In this document: positions 52,617 to 64,000 of the stretch, in pieces
Layout: every line of letters starts with the position of its first letter
How positions within the stretch are numbered: the stretch's first letter is position 1
The notes under the pieces: model-generated
Database searches by the model: none
Seen by the model: the letters and a program-made list of their open reading frames with translations, nothing else
Told to the model about the DNA's origin: nothing
Position numbers and translations under genes: made by a program
Source: Rapana venosa
Lineage: Eukaryota; Mollusca; Gastropoda; Neogastropoda; Muricidae
Reading direction: 5' to 3'
DNA length: 64,000 bases
NCBI GenBank assembly: GCA_028751875.1
Contig: CM054154.1
Location: 56,908,572 to 56,972,571, forward strand

Positions 52617-54186
52617 AAGATTACTTTAAAGACCTTCTTAACTAATCAGGGGTGACTGACACACAATCACAATTCACTTCCAACCACCCAGACCACTCCG
52701 AACCCACCATCTAGGAGTGTGAAGTAAGAAGGCCATCAAGATTAGCCCTAAAGGAAAGGCAGGAGGTGCAGATGGCATAACAACAGAGGCCGTCCTGGCC
52801 TGTGAGGAGACTGGAGTCAAATGGATCACAACCATCTTCCAAAAGGCATGGGAGGAAAGAAGAGTTCCAGAAGACTGGCAGAACGCTATTGTAGTGCCAA
52901 TATGGAAAAACAAGGGAACTAAAAAGGACTGTAGTAACTACAGGGGCATTTCACTCCTCAGCCATGAAGGAAAGATGTACGCAAAAATCCTAGAGCAGCG
53001 CTCCAGAGCAAAAGCAGAACAACTACTGTATGACGCTCAGTTTGGCTTCAGGAAAGGGAGAAGCTGTACTGATGCGATCTTTACACTGAGACAACTGAGT
53101 GAAAGAGCTCTTGAGTACAATCAAGCACTCCACCTAGTATTTGTCGACCAAGAAAAGGCTTTTGACAGAGTGAACAGAGATAAGCTCTGGAGGGTCCTGG
53201 AGCAGTATGACATCAAGGGGCAGCTCTTAGATACCATCAGCGCTGTATACAAAAACAGCAAGAGTGCAGTTCGCACTCCAAGTGGACTTTCCAACTGGTT
53301 CCCTGTGACGTCTGGGGTGAGACAGGGCTGCGTCCTTTCCCCTCTGCTCTTCATCATATATATGGACCAGATCACAAAGGAAGCCAACTCAGACCTGGAG
53401 GCACTCAACGAACTTCTGTTTGCTGACGATCAAGTCATGATCAATGACAACAAAGACAAGCTGCAAGAGCACACAGACCAGCTCAATACATGCTGTGAAA
53501 CCTATGGCATGAAAATCAGCATAAGCAAGACCAAAGCCATGACAGTCAGTAGAACTCCAGAAAAGCTCAAAATCAACATCAACGGAGCCCAACTAAAGTG
53601 GACAACTGAATTCAAGTACTTAGGCAGTATATTCACAGAAGATGGAAAACTGGACAGAGAAATAGAAAAAAAAGCAAACAGTCAGCTATCAACTTGCCCC
53701 ACTTCTGCAACATCCTAACATCCCTATGAGCACCAAGGCAAAGCTGATCAACGCCATCTTCCTGCCAACTCTCACTTACCAGTGCCAGACATGGCCCCTG
53801 ACAAAAGCCCTGGAGCTGAAACTGGTAACGTGTGAGATGAAGTGCTTGAGGAAAGCCGTCAACAAGACCAGGAGACAAAATAAGAAACGAGGTGATCAGA
53901 GACATGGTAGGAGCCACATCCGTCCTACACTTTATTGAGCAACAACGAACCAAGTGGTTCGGGCACCTCACACGGATGCCGCCAAACCAGCCAGCCTTGC
54001 GTGCTTACAACTTGAGGTACTCTGGCACGAGGGCCAGAGGTAGACCCAGGCAATGCTGGGGTGATTTCGTGGCAGAAACACTGAAAGTCCATGGATTGTC
54101 CCTCCTCCAAGCTACCCGCCTTGCAGCAGACAGGCAGTTATATCTCCCCGCAACGCCACAGAGTACAAGCGGAAGGAAAAAGTAAA
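52617..54186 (+). mobile_element. LINE A, 3' part: reverse transcriptase and C-terminus
   Basis: Resumes with EDYFKDLLN-like text (stop at 52642). It then has the RT: NYRGISLLSHEGKMYAKIL, FGFRKGRSCTDAIF, FVDQEKAFDRV, GVRQGCVLSPLLF, LLFADDQVMI. After a frameshift near 53690 come KWFGHLTRMPPNQ and GRPRQCWGDF. The ORF ends near 54186. RT residues are intact, but stops in the first 250 bp and at least two frameshifts make it inactive. No C2H2 finger is seen at its C-terminus, unlike family B. Confidence 0.93.
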
Positions 54187-54845
54187 AATGTGACCCGTTT
54201 TTACGAAATGAGTATTAACTCGCACACAGTGAAAAGGAGAGAGGCCCGAAAAAGGGAAGGTGGGGGTCCACTTTGCCAATTTTGACTTTGCATCAAAATG
54301 GAATCTGTAGTCATTAAATTTCCTATCTCTGTACTTGAACAGGTTAAATATGATTTTAAAATGTGTTTTTAAACCATTTTAATCGACCTACCCTTCTGCA
54401 GTTTTCCAGTTTCATCGATTGTTACCACTGCGATTTCAGTCATCCCTTTATCATTACCCCTGACTGGGCCCCACACATGTGGTATACACGGCTGCTCAAA
54501 ACAGGAAAAACCCGACTCTTTAGTTTGCGGCTGGCACTTTCGCTCCGTAACCTAAACACCATCTGGCTGCTATCCAGGCACCGCGCGGTCAGGGGTCCAA
54601 GTCCAGCGTCTCGCGGTGCCAGCACACATTCCTTCTTTGCTGTCTATTAGCTATGGGCGAATTTCTATTTGAAAGGCTTATTTATCAATCGCTGCTGGAT
54701 GTCCTACTTGATTTTTACAGTACTCATACTTTAGTGAACAAAACTTTAATACCTGCTTTACTTGTTTGTGGTGACGGTTGTACAGCTAATTAGGTTAACT
54801 AATTTTAAACATTTTTTTTACAAACACGGTGTTTCCCAAGAAACG
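54187..54845. other. Intergenic, possible LINE A 3' UTR and unrecognised sequence
   Basis: Complex sequence; no supported gene. Confidence 0.4.
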
Positions 54846-55460
54846 AAGGGCTGTGTGTTTTCTCTGTGTGTGTGTGTGTGTGTGTAAGTAAGTAAGTAAG
54901 TAAGTAAGTCTTCAGACAACCCTAAAATAGCAGACTGAATAAGAGAGAGAGAGAGAGAGGGGGGGGGAGAGATCTACTTTGTGTGTGTTTTTGTGTGCGT
55001 CCATGCATGCGTGTGCATGTGTGTTATTGTGTGTGTGTGTGTGTGCGGGGATGTGAGTGCGTGCGTGCGTGGGTGCGCGCGTGTGTGTTTGCGCGTGGTG
55101 TGTGTTCGTGCACATGTGTGTGCGTGCGTGTATGCGCATGTGCCCGTGTATGCATGTGTGAACGTGTGTGTGTGTGTTTGTGTGATCGGCCACAGCACCT
55201 ACATGTGCCAGGTGCTTCCTGGCTGTGTGTCAGTTTCAAGTTGTTAGTTTTCTCAAGCACATGTGTGCCGTGCGCATCTTCTTGTAGTTATATGTGTGTG
55301 GTGTGCACACGCGTGTGTGTATGAGTGTGCGTGCGTGCGTATGTGTGAGTATATGGTATGTGTACATGTATTTATGCCATTTTTGTGTGTGTGTGTGTAT
55401 GTTTGTCTGCTTGTGTGTGTGTATGTGTGTGTGCACGTGCGCTCATGTGTGTGTGTTTAT
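54846..55460. repeat. GT-rich region with (TAAG)n and (GA)n
   Basis: (GT)n, (TAAG)7 at 54883-54908, (GA)n at 54941-54958 and a long degenerate TGTG/TGCG region. Cys/Val-rich frames across it are artefacts. Confidence 0.9.
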
Positions 55461-55469
55461 TTATTTTGC

Positions 55470-55575
55470 TTATTCTTTTATTTCAAGGATAATGGAATAA
55501 GCACCCATGTGCTTTTTTAAAAATCTAGTTCCCATGTATATGCAGTTTTGTAAATTTTGTCATCCGTTTTGTGTG
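55470..55575 (-). repeat. SINE-1 3' end, minus orientation
   Basis: TTCAAGGATAATGGAATAAG, CACCCATGTGC, TGCAGTTTTGTAAATTTTGT. Confidence 0.85.
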
Positions 55576-57393
55576 TGTGTGTTTTCTTTCCGCTTTTTTT
55601 TGGGTGTTGCTTTGATGTCAAAGTGTAGGCCTGTGTGCAATTTGTTTGTTTTTTTACACAACACAGGACTGATAAGTAGATAAACATTTGATCACAACAA
55701 TTTCTTAACAGGATCAGAAAATGCTTTTTGAATAGTATCAGAAACATCAGTGAAATAAAAACCTGAGCCATTTGTGAGGTATCTTGGCTTGATGACAGTA
55801 TAGGATACTGACAAGACATTTGTTTTCTACTGTGTTCTCGGGGTTATAATTATGAGCTGTACTGGAATTGGTTCATGAACAAACCTTCAGCTGTAGCAAG
55901 GATACCGCTAAAAGCTGATGAAACAGTAGACTGTGTACGTGCTGTAACGCCTGACCAGCAGGAGTGTTTATAGAGAAGTCAGATAGCTGACACTAATGAC
56001 TGCGGCAGACTCTCTCCCCACACTCTCCATCACCCTGCCTCTCACGGCGCTGGCCGCGTGCGGTAGCTGGTAGCCGCTACGGTGTGTTTATTTATGGCCT
56101 CGTTCTGCCAACAGGTTCAATGCCGCAGCCCCCCAAAAGGGTTAGTCTGCATGCAGACATATTCAATGTTTTCTCTATGTTCATTGTTTATATAATATAA
56201 ATATATGCTTTTTTAGAGAGAGAGTTAGAAATGTCTGTTTTTGTGATTGTGTTTCTTCCTGCACCTCTCCTGTTTATCTTCATGTCTGTTTGAACTGCTG
56301 TCACATCAACCAGTATGAAAGAAAGTACATGGAGTTTGGTGTCAAAAGAAAGCTCGTTTAAAGCTCATTTTAAACAGTGCTTTGCTTGTCGTTTTTAAAC
56401 AATTCACTGTGCAAGAGGATGTGTGAAAGACACAAGGGTAATTTACGGCTGAACACGGCTACAGCTGCAAGCGGCTAGTGCTGCCTTTCCTTTTGCCCCG
56501 TTTATTTATATCCACGCCCTGCCAGCTGCCAGTCATGAACTTTGGCTGGGAAGCTAAACGGAGGGAATGAGAAGCAGTGTATACCATTCGAAAGGTTGTG
56601 ACCTGTATTTTCCATTCCACACAGTCTTTATATAAAATCTAAACAATCAGAAATACTGTTTTGAGTTATTTAGGCATAAACAAAAACCTGAAATCTCAAA
56701 AGGAATGACCAATGAGAGTTGAGGAAGCATAGCGCCTGTAGTAACAAACAGGCAGCTGGTCTATGATTGGTTGGGAGGGAGATCGCTGACGACTTTTCTG
56801 TTCTATTTTAAGAACAGCATGGCCAGAAAACTTCACAATTTGCAAAGAATAATGGGCATTTGCTCATTTCTTGCTGATCTTCCACTCTGCGAATAGCAGA
56901 TCAGTAAAAACAACATGTATTTTTTACCAAATACTCTGCTGCATCTTATTGTAAAGACAAAAATCAAACGATCCTGACGAAGGCCCAGAAACTTCCCCAG
57001 TGGACTTGAATGAAATGAACAGCTATCAGTGTATTAGGGTTCAAGGTCAGATGCAGAAGGCTGGTATCTGTATGCAATGTTAATAAACATGGGTATGCAT
57101 ACAGATCAAAGCTGCAGATCTAGACCTGAACAGTCTAGAATTCTGGGGAGACTTTAAGCATTTCACCTGTCAGTGCATGACATGAGAAAATCAACTGTTT
57201 TAAACTAACTTGACTCATGTGTGTGTTTGCTGTTGTTGTTGTTAAACTGAATAACTTAGTGTGTATGTGTGTGTGTGAAAATGATCAAGTCAAAATTATC
57301 TTTATTGAAGGTAAAAGTTTAAGTTTACACAACTTTCTTTTCATCCTGCCCTCTGTATGTATTTGTGTGTTTTATTTTTATTTATTTAATTCT
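55576..57393. other. 1.8 kb intergenic, nothing recognised
   Basis: The longest stretch of repeat-poor sequence in the window. It has no long open frame, no exon with flanking splice sites that I can recognise and no tRNA. It is a candidate for conserved non-coding sequence or an untranslated exon, but nothing in the sequence proves that. Confidence 0.4.
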
Positions 57394-57705
57394 TTTATAT
57401 GAAGGATAATGGAATAAGCATGTGCTTTTTTACATCCAGTCCCCGTGTATATGCGGTTTTGTAAATTTGTCATCTGTTCCCACCGGCACACAATGGCCTA
57501 CTCTTACGAAAAACGGAACAGGATTTAACGTGTGCACAAGATGTTCTGCATGCGTTTGCACACGGGGCCTCGGTTTATAGTCTCATCCGAAGGACTTTTG
57601 GGGAGAGTGGAGTCTGCACTGATGTTAACTCCCGGGGAAAACATCCCCTTGAACGGTAATCGAACCCAGGTCGTCAGATTGCGAACGCAATGTTCTGACC
57701 ACTTG
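57394..57705 (-). repeat. SINE-1, full-length reference copy, minus orientation
   Basis: The minus strand reads AAGTGGTCAGAACATTGCG (A-box side), GACCTGGGTTCGATTACC (B box), GAGTTAACATCAGTGCAGAC, TGAGACTATAAACCGAGGCC, CGCATGCAGAACATCTTGTG, AGGCCATTGTGTGCCGGTGG and TTATTCCATTATCCTTCATA with an A/T-rich tail. It is about 310 bp. All other SINE-1 calls are relative to this copy. Confidence 0.95.
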
Positions 57706-58422
57706 TGTGTGTGTGTGTGTGTGTGTGCAATTAATCATACTAAGTACTATTCCAAACAGTACCTTTTTGTGCTTAGTTTCAAAATAAAATGTTTGACAAT
57801 ATTTAATACTTCCATTATTACAACAAAGTGAGTGAGTTCTTTATATCCTAACTGTCACTTTGTTTCAGATGAAGTATTTATCATGTATCCAGGCCTTTTA
57901 TCAGTTAAAAATACATCTTCTGATCATACCTGGCACATTACATACTATCAAAGAGTATATCTTTGCAATATCCCTTTTTAGTACCAATTTTTGTTGGTAT
58001 TACCAAAGTGCAACATCCACATTTCATAAGTTTAATGTAGATTTTAAGGGTTTAGCCAATTGTTACAGTGAAGAAGCAGGCAGTGCATGAGGTATTGTGA
58101 AAATTGAGATTTTTCACTTGTTAGTGTTTGATCTTTTGTCAGAACACTGCTGGCTAACATCTCAAAGCAGCCTAGAAATTAAACAATTTGATAACAAAAC
58201 TGATACTGAGTACTGATTAACTTTTAATAATAGTTCATGATGAAAGTCTGCAGAAACAGACTCTGTGTGTGTGTATGTGTGTGTGTGTGTGTTAGTGTGT
58301 GTGTGTGTGTTAGATTCAACACTTTTTGTTTTGACAACAGTGAATAAGCAGCCATGAACTTCAATTCAGTCCTCTGTGCATGGACCTTTTTTAAATGTGT
58401 TATCCATTCCCACCAGATCTGC

Positions 58423-58487
<65 letters not shown>

Positions 58488-59334
58488 TGGTTTTTCTTCT
58501 CTATTTTGAAAGATCATTTTCTTTCAAGGGTAATGAATAAGTAATCTGTGTGTGTGTGTTGCCTTGAATGTTTTGATTCATGGAAAATGAATGAGTACTC
58601 CATTGCTTTCTTTCTACATGCAGTCTCTGTGTGCATGCAGTATTTTGTCATCTGTTCCCTCTGGATGGTGTCATACTGATAATCTGTTTTCTTTTTTTCT
58701 GAGCAATCAAATGCTATTGAGTGTGATTGTGTCTGATTTCACTTGCATGTATTTGTGCATGGATATGTGTGCGTGTGTGTGTATGAAGGATAGAGAGCAA
58801 AATTGAAATCAACATTTTATTTCCAGATGACAACATTGAATAAGCAATGCATAACATTATTGTTGCCTTTTATAAAGCCATCCATCTAACAATTTATAGA
58901 GCAACAACAAAATCAAATTGAAAATGTGTGTTTGAAATGAATAACAGACAACCGGGTATGTAGTTATTATTATTTTTAATTAATCTATTATAATATTTTA
59001 ATTCATATGTAACCAAGTATCATTTATTAGATTCTGCATGTTTTCAGCTGACTGAGTTCATACTATTGGAAATATGCTAGTCAGATACTAACAAGTCTCC
59101 TCATTAACCCCTGTCCAAGGTTCTTCCACTTGATGCCCTTTTTCAGGGAGGGGGGGGGGGGGGGCTATGAGCTAAAGATCACAACGATGACAGTCATTAT
59201 GTACAGTATTTTTTGTCTGATGCTGTGAAATGGTATGTTTCAACACCATGTCAAATTTGGCCGTCATCAGTTGAATAGAAGTACCCGTTGCTAAGGTGTT
59301 AGTTAGCTAGAGGGGAAAAACTTTAAAGCAACAA
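57706..59334. other. Intergenic: GT microsatellites and a decayed SINE-1 fragment
   Basis: GT tracts at 57703-57728, 58261-58310 and 58424-58490. A degraded SINE-1 tail lies at 58330-58415 (minus; GTGAATAAGCAGCCATGAAC). Poly-G at 59148-59163. The rest is AT-rich and unrecognised. Confidence 0.6.
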
Positions 59335-61150
59335 AAAGACTTTTTTGCTGCTTTGTAGATTTTCAGAAAGCTTTTGATAATGTGTGGCATGAGGGTCTTC
59401 TTATAAAGTTAAACAAAATAGGAATAACAGGCAAAACTTTTAATGTCATTAAAAACATGTATTCCAATGCAACGATATTTACAAAAATATGAGGCAAACA
59501 CACAGATGAAATCATAGTCAAAAAGGGGGTACATCAGGGAAATACATTAAGTTCTACATTATTTAATGTATATGTCAATGACATTGTTCAACATATTGAT
59601 GAGAAAGATTTGCCATTTATAACCGCAAAAGACAGAATTCCTTGTTTACTCTATGCTGATGACCTAGCATTACTATCAACAACCAAAATAGGTCTTCAAA
59701 TTAAACTGAATAAACTGCAAGAATACTGTTCTAATTGGGGTTTAAAGGTAAACAAAACAAAAACAAAAGTAATAGTTTTTACAAGATCACCTCCTAAAAT
59801 CCCAGTTCATTTCAAATGTGGAGAACATGTAATTGAAACAGTAGAAACCTATAGTCCTTCGGATGAGACTATAAACCGAGGCACCGTGCGTGAACACACG
59901 CAGAACATCTTGCGCTCACGTTAAATCCTGTTCCACTTTTCGTAAGAGTAGGCCATTGTGTGCCGGTGGGAACAGATGACAGAGTTTACAAAACCGCAAA
60001 CACACGGGGACTTATTCCATTATCCTCGATATAAAAGAATAAAAATAAAAATTTTAAAAATAATAAAATAAATATAAATATCTAGGAAATGTTTTTCATC
60101 AGAATGGGAAATTTCAAGCAACACAAGAACATTTAGTAAAACAAAGCAATATAGGCCTTTAAAACAGTTCATGGACAAAATTTAAAGACTACTATAATAA
60201 TGCATTTATTCGACTCACTGATAACCCCTGTTTTAACCTATGGAGTAGAAGTTTGGTTTCCTTTTTGTTTTAATGGGGAGACAGAATTTCATATTAATAA
60301 ACTGTTCAAGGCGTGCTTATCCAATCAGTTTTTGTATGAGAATTTTCATGTAAAATTTTGTAAACAAATACTAGGCGTTCATAACAAAGCATTAGTACTA
60401 CCCACTTTGGGTGAATTAGGAAGATTTCCACTGACCGTTAAAATCATATGCCAGATAATATCCTTTTGGATTCATTTGACAGAATCAAAACCAGACTCTT
60501 ATATCAGAATAGTATACGACTATATGTATCAGACGAATACATATGATGAATGGATCAACAGAGTGAAAAATATTTTGTACACAATTGGATTCAAACATGT
60601 CTGGAAAAACCAAAGCACTCTGACTTAATGTTCATCGGTTGAGTTATGCTGTTAGAAGAAAGCTTGAGGACATGTATCAAACATTTTGGATCTACCAGAA
60701 GAAAGAGTTTGCAAAACTAAAATTTTATGATTATGCTACGAAAGAATACAGACTGGAACCATATTTAATCAACTATGAAAACAAAACCCATAAGAAGACT
60801 ATTGTAAATTTCGCAAAAGCTCTCACAATTTAATGATAGAGAAAGGGAGGCACCAAAATATATCCAGAGAGGACAGAAAATGTAGATACTGTAACAAAAT
60901 AGAAGATGAATGTATTTTATATGATGAACTCAGACATAATTTGTTATTAAAAATCAAAATGAAAGACAAAAAACACAAAAACTGTGCACATAAATTAAGT
61001 GACATAAGCACAGTTGATATATATATAGCAAGCAGATATCATCAGATATGTGTATGAGTGTTTGGAAAAAAGAGAAAAAGAGAAGTAGAATGCCAAAATA
61101 GATAATTATAATTGATGTTTTTGTTGTGTCAAATAAGTCTATATGACTTA
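59335..61150 (+). mobile_element. LINE E, RT to C-terminus, interrupted by SINE-1
   Basis: The plus strand begins inside the RT (DFQKAFDNVWHEGLL), has a stop near 59488, GVHQGNTLSSTLFNVYVNDI and an intact LLYADDLAL box (about 59640-59675). A SINE-1 insertion breaks the frame at 59853. After 60075 it continues KYLGNVFHQNG, SLITPVLTYGVEVW, KFCKQILGVHNKALV and YDEWINRVKN, then a terminal C-x2-C zinc-knuckle-like CRYCNKIEDE..H segment near 60880-60940. It ends in 3' UTR near 61150. AT-rich codon use differs from the other LINEs, so this is a separate family, probably jockey/CR1-like (inference). Confidence 0.88.
59853..60074 (+). repeat. SINE-1, 5'-truncated, inserted in LINE E
   Basis: Starts GTCCTTCGGATGAGACTATA, runs through GTAGGCCATTGTGTGCCGGT to CTTATTCCATTATCCTCGAT and an A-rich tail. 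Flanking LINE text (CCTATA before, AAATATAAATATC after) shows the interrupted codon sequence. Confidence 0.92.
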
Positions 61151-62270
<1,120 letters not shown>

Positions 62271-62274
62271 CCCA

Positions 62275-63537
62275 GGGGAGGTTTGACATTGATGAGCCTT
62301 CTCCATCTCTCTGTTTTGAGCTTCCTCCTTATTCATGCCCCTTTCTCTAAGATCATCTGCAATACAGACAGCCCAGGTTTTGCTAGGTCTTCCCTTTGGT
62401 CTCTTTCCACTACTACTACGAAGTTCATTGCTCTTTTTATGATGTGGTGGTCTGCTTTCTGTTGAATGTGCCCAAACCAGCGCAGTCTATTTCTACTAGC
62501 TACAGACTTCAGATCATCAACTTTGCACATTCTCCATAGTTCTTTATTTTTGATCCTGTCTTCCCATTTGATCTTTGTCATGTAGCGTAGTATTCGGTTT
62601 TCACAGCTCTTCAACAAACGTTCGACGGTTTTTGTGAAAACCCATGTCTCAGGTCTAATGCAGGCCTTGTATATCAGACAACGTTTCTCCAGTGGGATTT
62701 TCTGATTTCCGAGCAGACTTGCCAATTCTTTCCATTTCTTCCATGCACTCGCAATCCTGGTTCTGACAGCTAACTCAGATTTTGCTTTGCAGCTCATCAT
62801 CTCTCCTAGGTAGCAGAATTCGTCTACCACTTCTATCTTCCCTTGTTCAAATTCTAGCTCCTTCTTTCCTGCATCGGTATTGTCTTCACCCTTCTTATTA
62901 ATACAACTGGGGCAGACAAATACTCCATCCTCCTTCTTCAGACTTTTGAGCTTTGAGCATCTATTGTGACACCAATATTGACATTTGGAGCATTTGATCG
63001 AATTGTTCCCTACACCTTTGTGGCAGACACCTCACATTTATTTGCCTTGCTCTCTATGTGTTCTGTGATCTTTTCCAACTGTCATTGCTTTGGCCTTGTC
63101 AACATTCACCTTCATTCCTCTGCATTCTAATCTCTGTTTCCAATTGCCAAATCTTTGAGTAGCATCATCACTGTTCTCAGCTACCAGTACTAAGTCATCA
63201 GCATACAGCAGTTCCCAGATCTCTTCTGGCCTCTCCACTTCCCTGGATATTTCATTCATCACGAGGATAAAGAGCAGAGGGCTCAATGCGGATCCTTGGT
63301 GCACTCCTACTTTTATCTGAAAGCGTTCTGACGTCCCAATTATAGTTTTCACTTTTGATCTGGAGTTCTTGTACAAAGTCATAATCATTGAGATGGTGTG
63401 CTCCAGTACACCTTGTTTCCTCAAGGCCCATTGGATTGCCTTTCTGGGTACTCTATCAAAAGCTTTTTCCAGGTCAACAAAGATGTTCGTCAAGCTCTTT
63501 TTCTTTTCCATATACTTTTCATTCACAGAATTTTGTC
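62275..63537 (-). mobile_element. LINE F: RT, internal PHD-like zinc finger, C-terminus; 5'-truncated
   Basis: The minus strand has IFVDLEKAFDRVPRKAIQWA, GVHQGSALSPLLFILVMNEI, ELLYADDLVLV (intact catalytic box) and MKVNVDKAKAM. A frameshift/stop near 63038 follows. Then comes a Cys/His-rich segment (CHKGVGNNSIKCSKCQYW, CHNRCSKLK, FVCPSCINKK; 62880-63030), KIEVVDEFCYLG, ENRILRYMTKIKWEDRI and RLRWFGHIQQK. Placement of a PHD-like finger between the RT and its C-terminal part is seen in some animal LINEs, from general knowledge. The frame is otherwise long, so decay is recent. It meets LINE C copy 2 head-to-head at about 63538. Confidence 0.92.
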
Positions 63538-64000
63538 AGAAGATTCACGACACCAAAGAATGGCCAGAAGAATGGACACAGTCCATTGTAATACCCCTAC
63601 CAAAGAAAGGAAACCTCAAGCAATGCCAGAACTACAGAACCATCAGTCTCATAAGCCATCCTAGCAAGATCATGCTGTGGGTAGTCCTCAACAGACTGAA
63701 AAACCAAGCGGAAAAACCCCTGGAAGAAGAACAAGCCGGCTTTAGACCAAATCGCAGCACAATGGAACAAATTTTCAATCTGAGAATTCTGATAGAGAAA
63801 CATCTCCAACACCAAAAAGACTTGTATCACAATTTCATAGACTTCAAAAAGGCCTTTGACAGGGTATGGCATGACGGCCTCTGGCAAGTACTCAGGTACT
63901 TCAACATTGACAACTGCCTCACTGAAGTGATCAAGGCACTGTACGAGAACGCAAGAAGTGCAGTTTTTATGAACAATCACATGGGCGAGTTCTTCAAGAC
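63538..64000 (+). mobile_element. LINE C copy 2: RT 5' part, runs off the window
   Basis: The plus strand is open to the window end: EWPEEWTQSIVIPLPKKGN, CQNYRTISLISHPSKIM, EEEQAGFRPNRSTMEQIFN, NFIDFKKAFDRVWHDGLW. It is close to LINE C (51042-52616). The endonuclease is missing to the left, where LINE F begins, so the copy is 5'-truncated or was broken by the LINE F insertion. It may still be open beyond the window. Confidence 0.92.

Noticed and set aside
45232..54186. Host genes related to craniofacial development protein 2-like predictions
   Set aside because: That label is often attached to LINE endonuclease domains. Here the same frames carry RT motifs, stops and target-site duplications.
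54363..54650. 95-codon frame after LINE A
   Set aside because: No recognisable motif, no repeat or exon context; length is compatible with chance.

Overview
This window is animal genomic DNA. It has spliced genes with GT-AG introns, several tRNA-derived SINE families, many broken non-LTR retrotransposons (LINEs) and very dense micro- and minisatellites. From memory, the SINE core around GACTATAAACCGAGG and the repeat landscape resemble gastropod molluscs. The class-level guess (mollusc, probably a marine gastropod) is an inference, and no species is assigned. No operons, rRNA, intact tRNA genes or CRISPR arrays were found.

Layout. Bases 1-1814 hold a LINE tail, a poly(C) minisatellite, a SINE and a GT microsatellite. 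Bases 1815-14598 carry the last five coding exons of an Rh-family ammonium/ammonia channel on the + strand; its N-terminal half lies upstream of the window. The introns hold a roughly 60-copy 38-bp minisatellite, a 4.2-kb 14-bp minisatellite and a 56-bp minisatellite. Bases 14.6-26.5 kb are intergenic: microsatellites, SINEs, a perfect 100-bp-arm palindrome, an 11-copy 56-bp minisatellite and a decayed minus-strand LINE inserted into a SINE. Bases 26928-43567 encode a second + strand gene, an 11-finger C2H2 zinc-finger protein of about 570 residues. I assemble it from seven coding exons whose phases all agree; the first exon is the least certain. A 36-bp minisatellite of about 40 copies follows its stop codon. 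Bases 45.2-64 kb are a retrotransposon graveyard with at least five LINE copies, some nested with target-site duplications, separated by GT/CA microsatellites and SINE fragments.

The two genes are unrelated in function and simply lie head-to-tail: a membrane ammonia channel and a probable nuclear DNA-binding protein. What stands out is how the tandem repeats meet the splice sites. One array runs to within a few tens of bases of an Rh acceptor. One array is built from units carrying a copy of a zinc-finger exon's 5' splice donor. Three acceptors are preceded by UG-rich tracts. A pair of compensating one-base indels in an Rh exon and homopolymer-rich text at 21.5-29.4 kb suggest that parts of this assembly are imperfectly polished.
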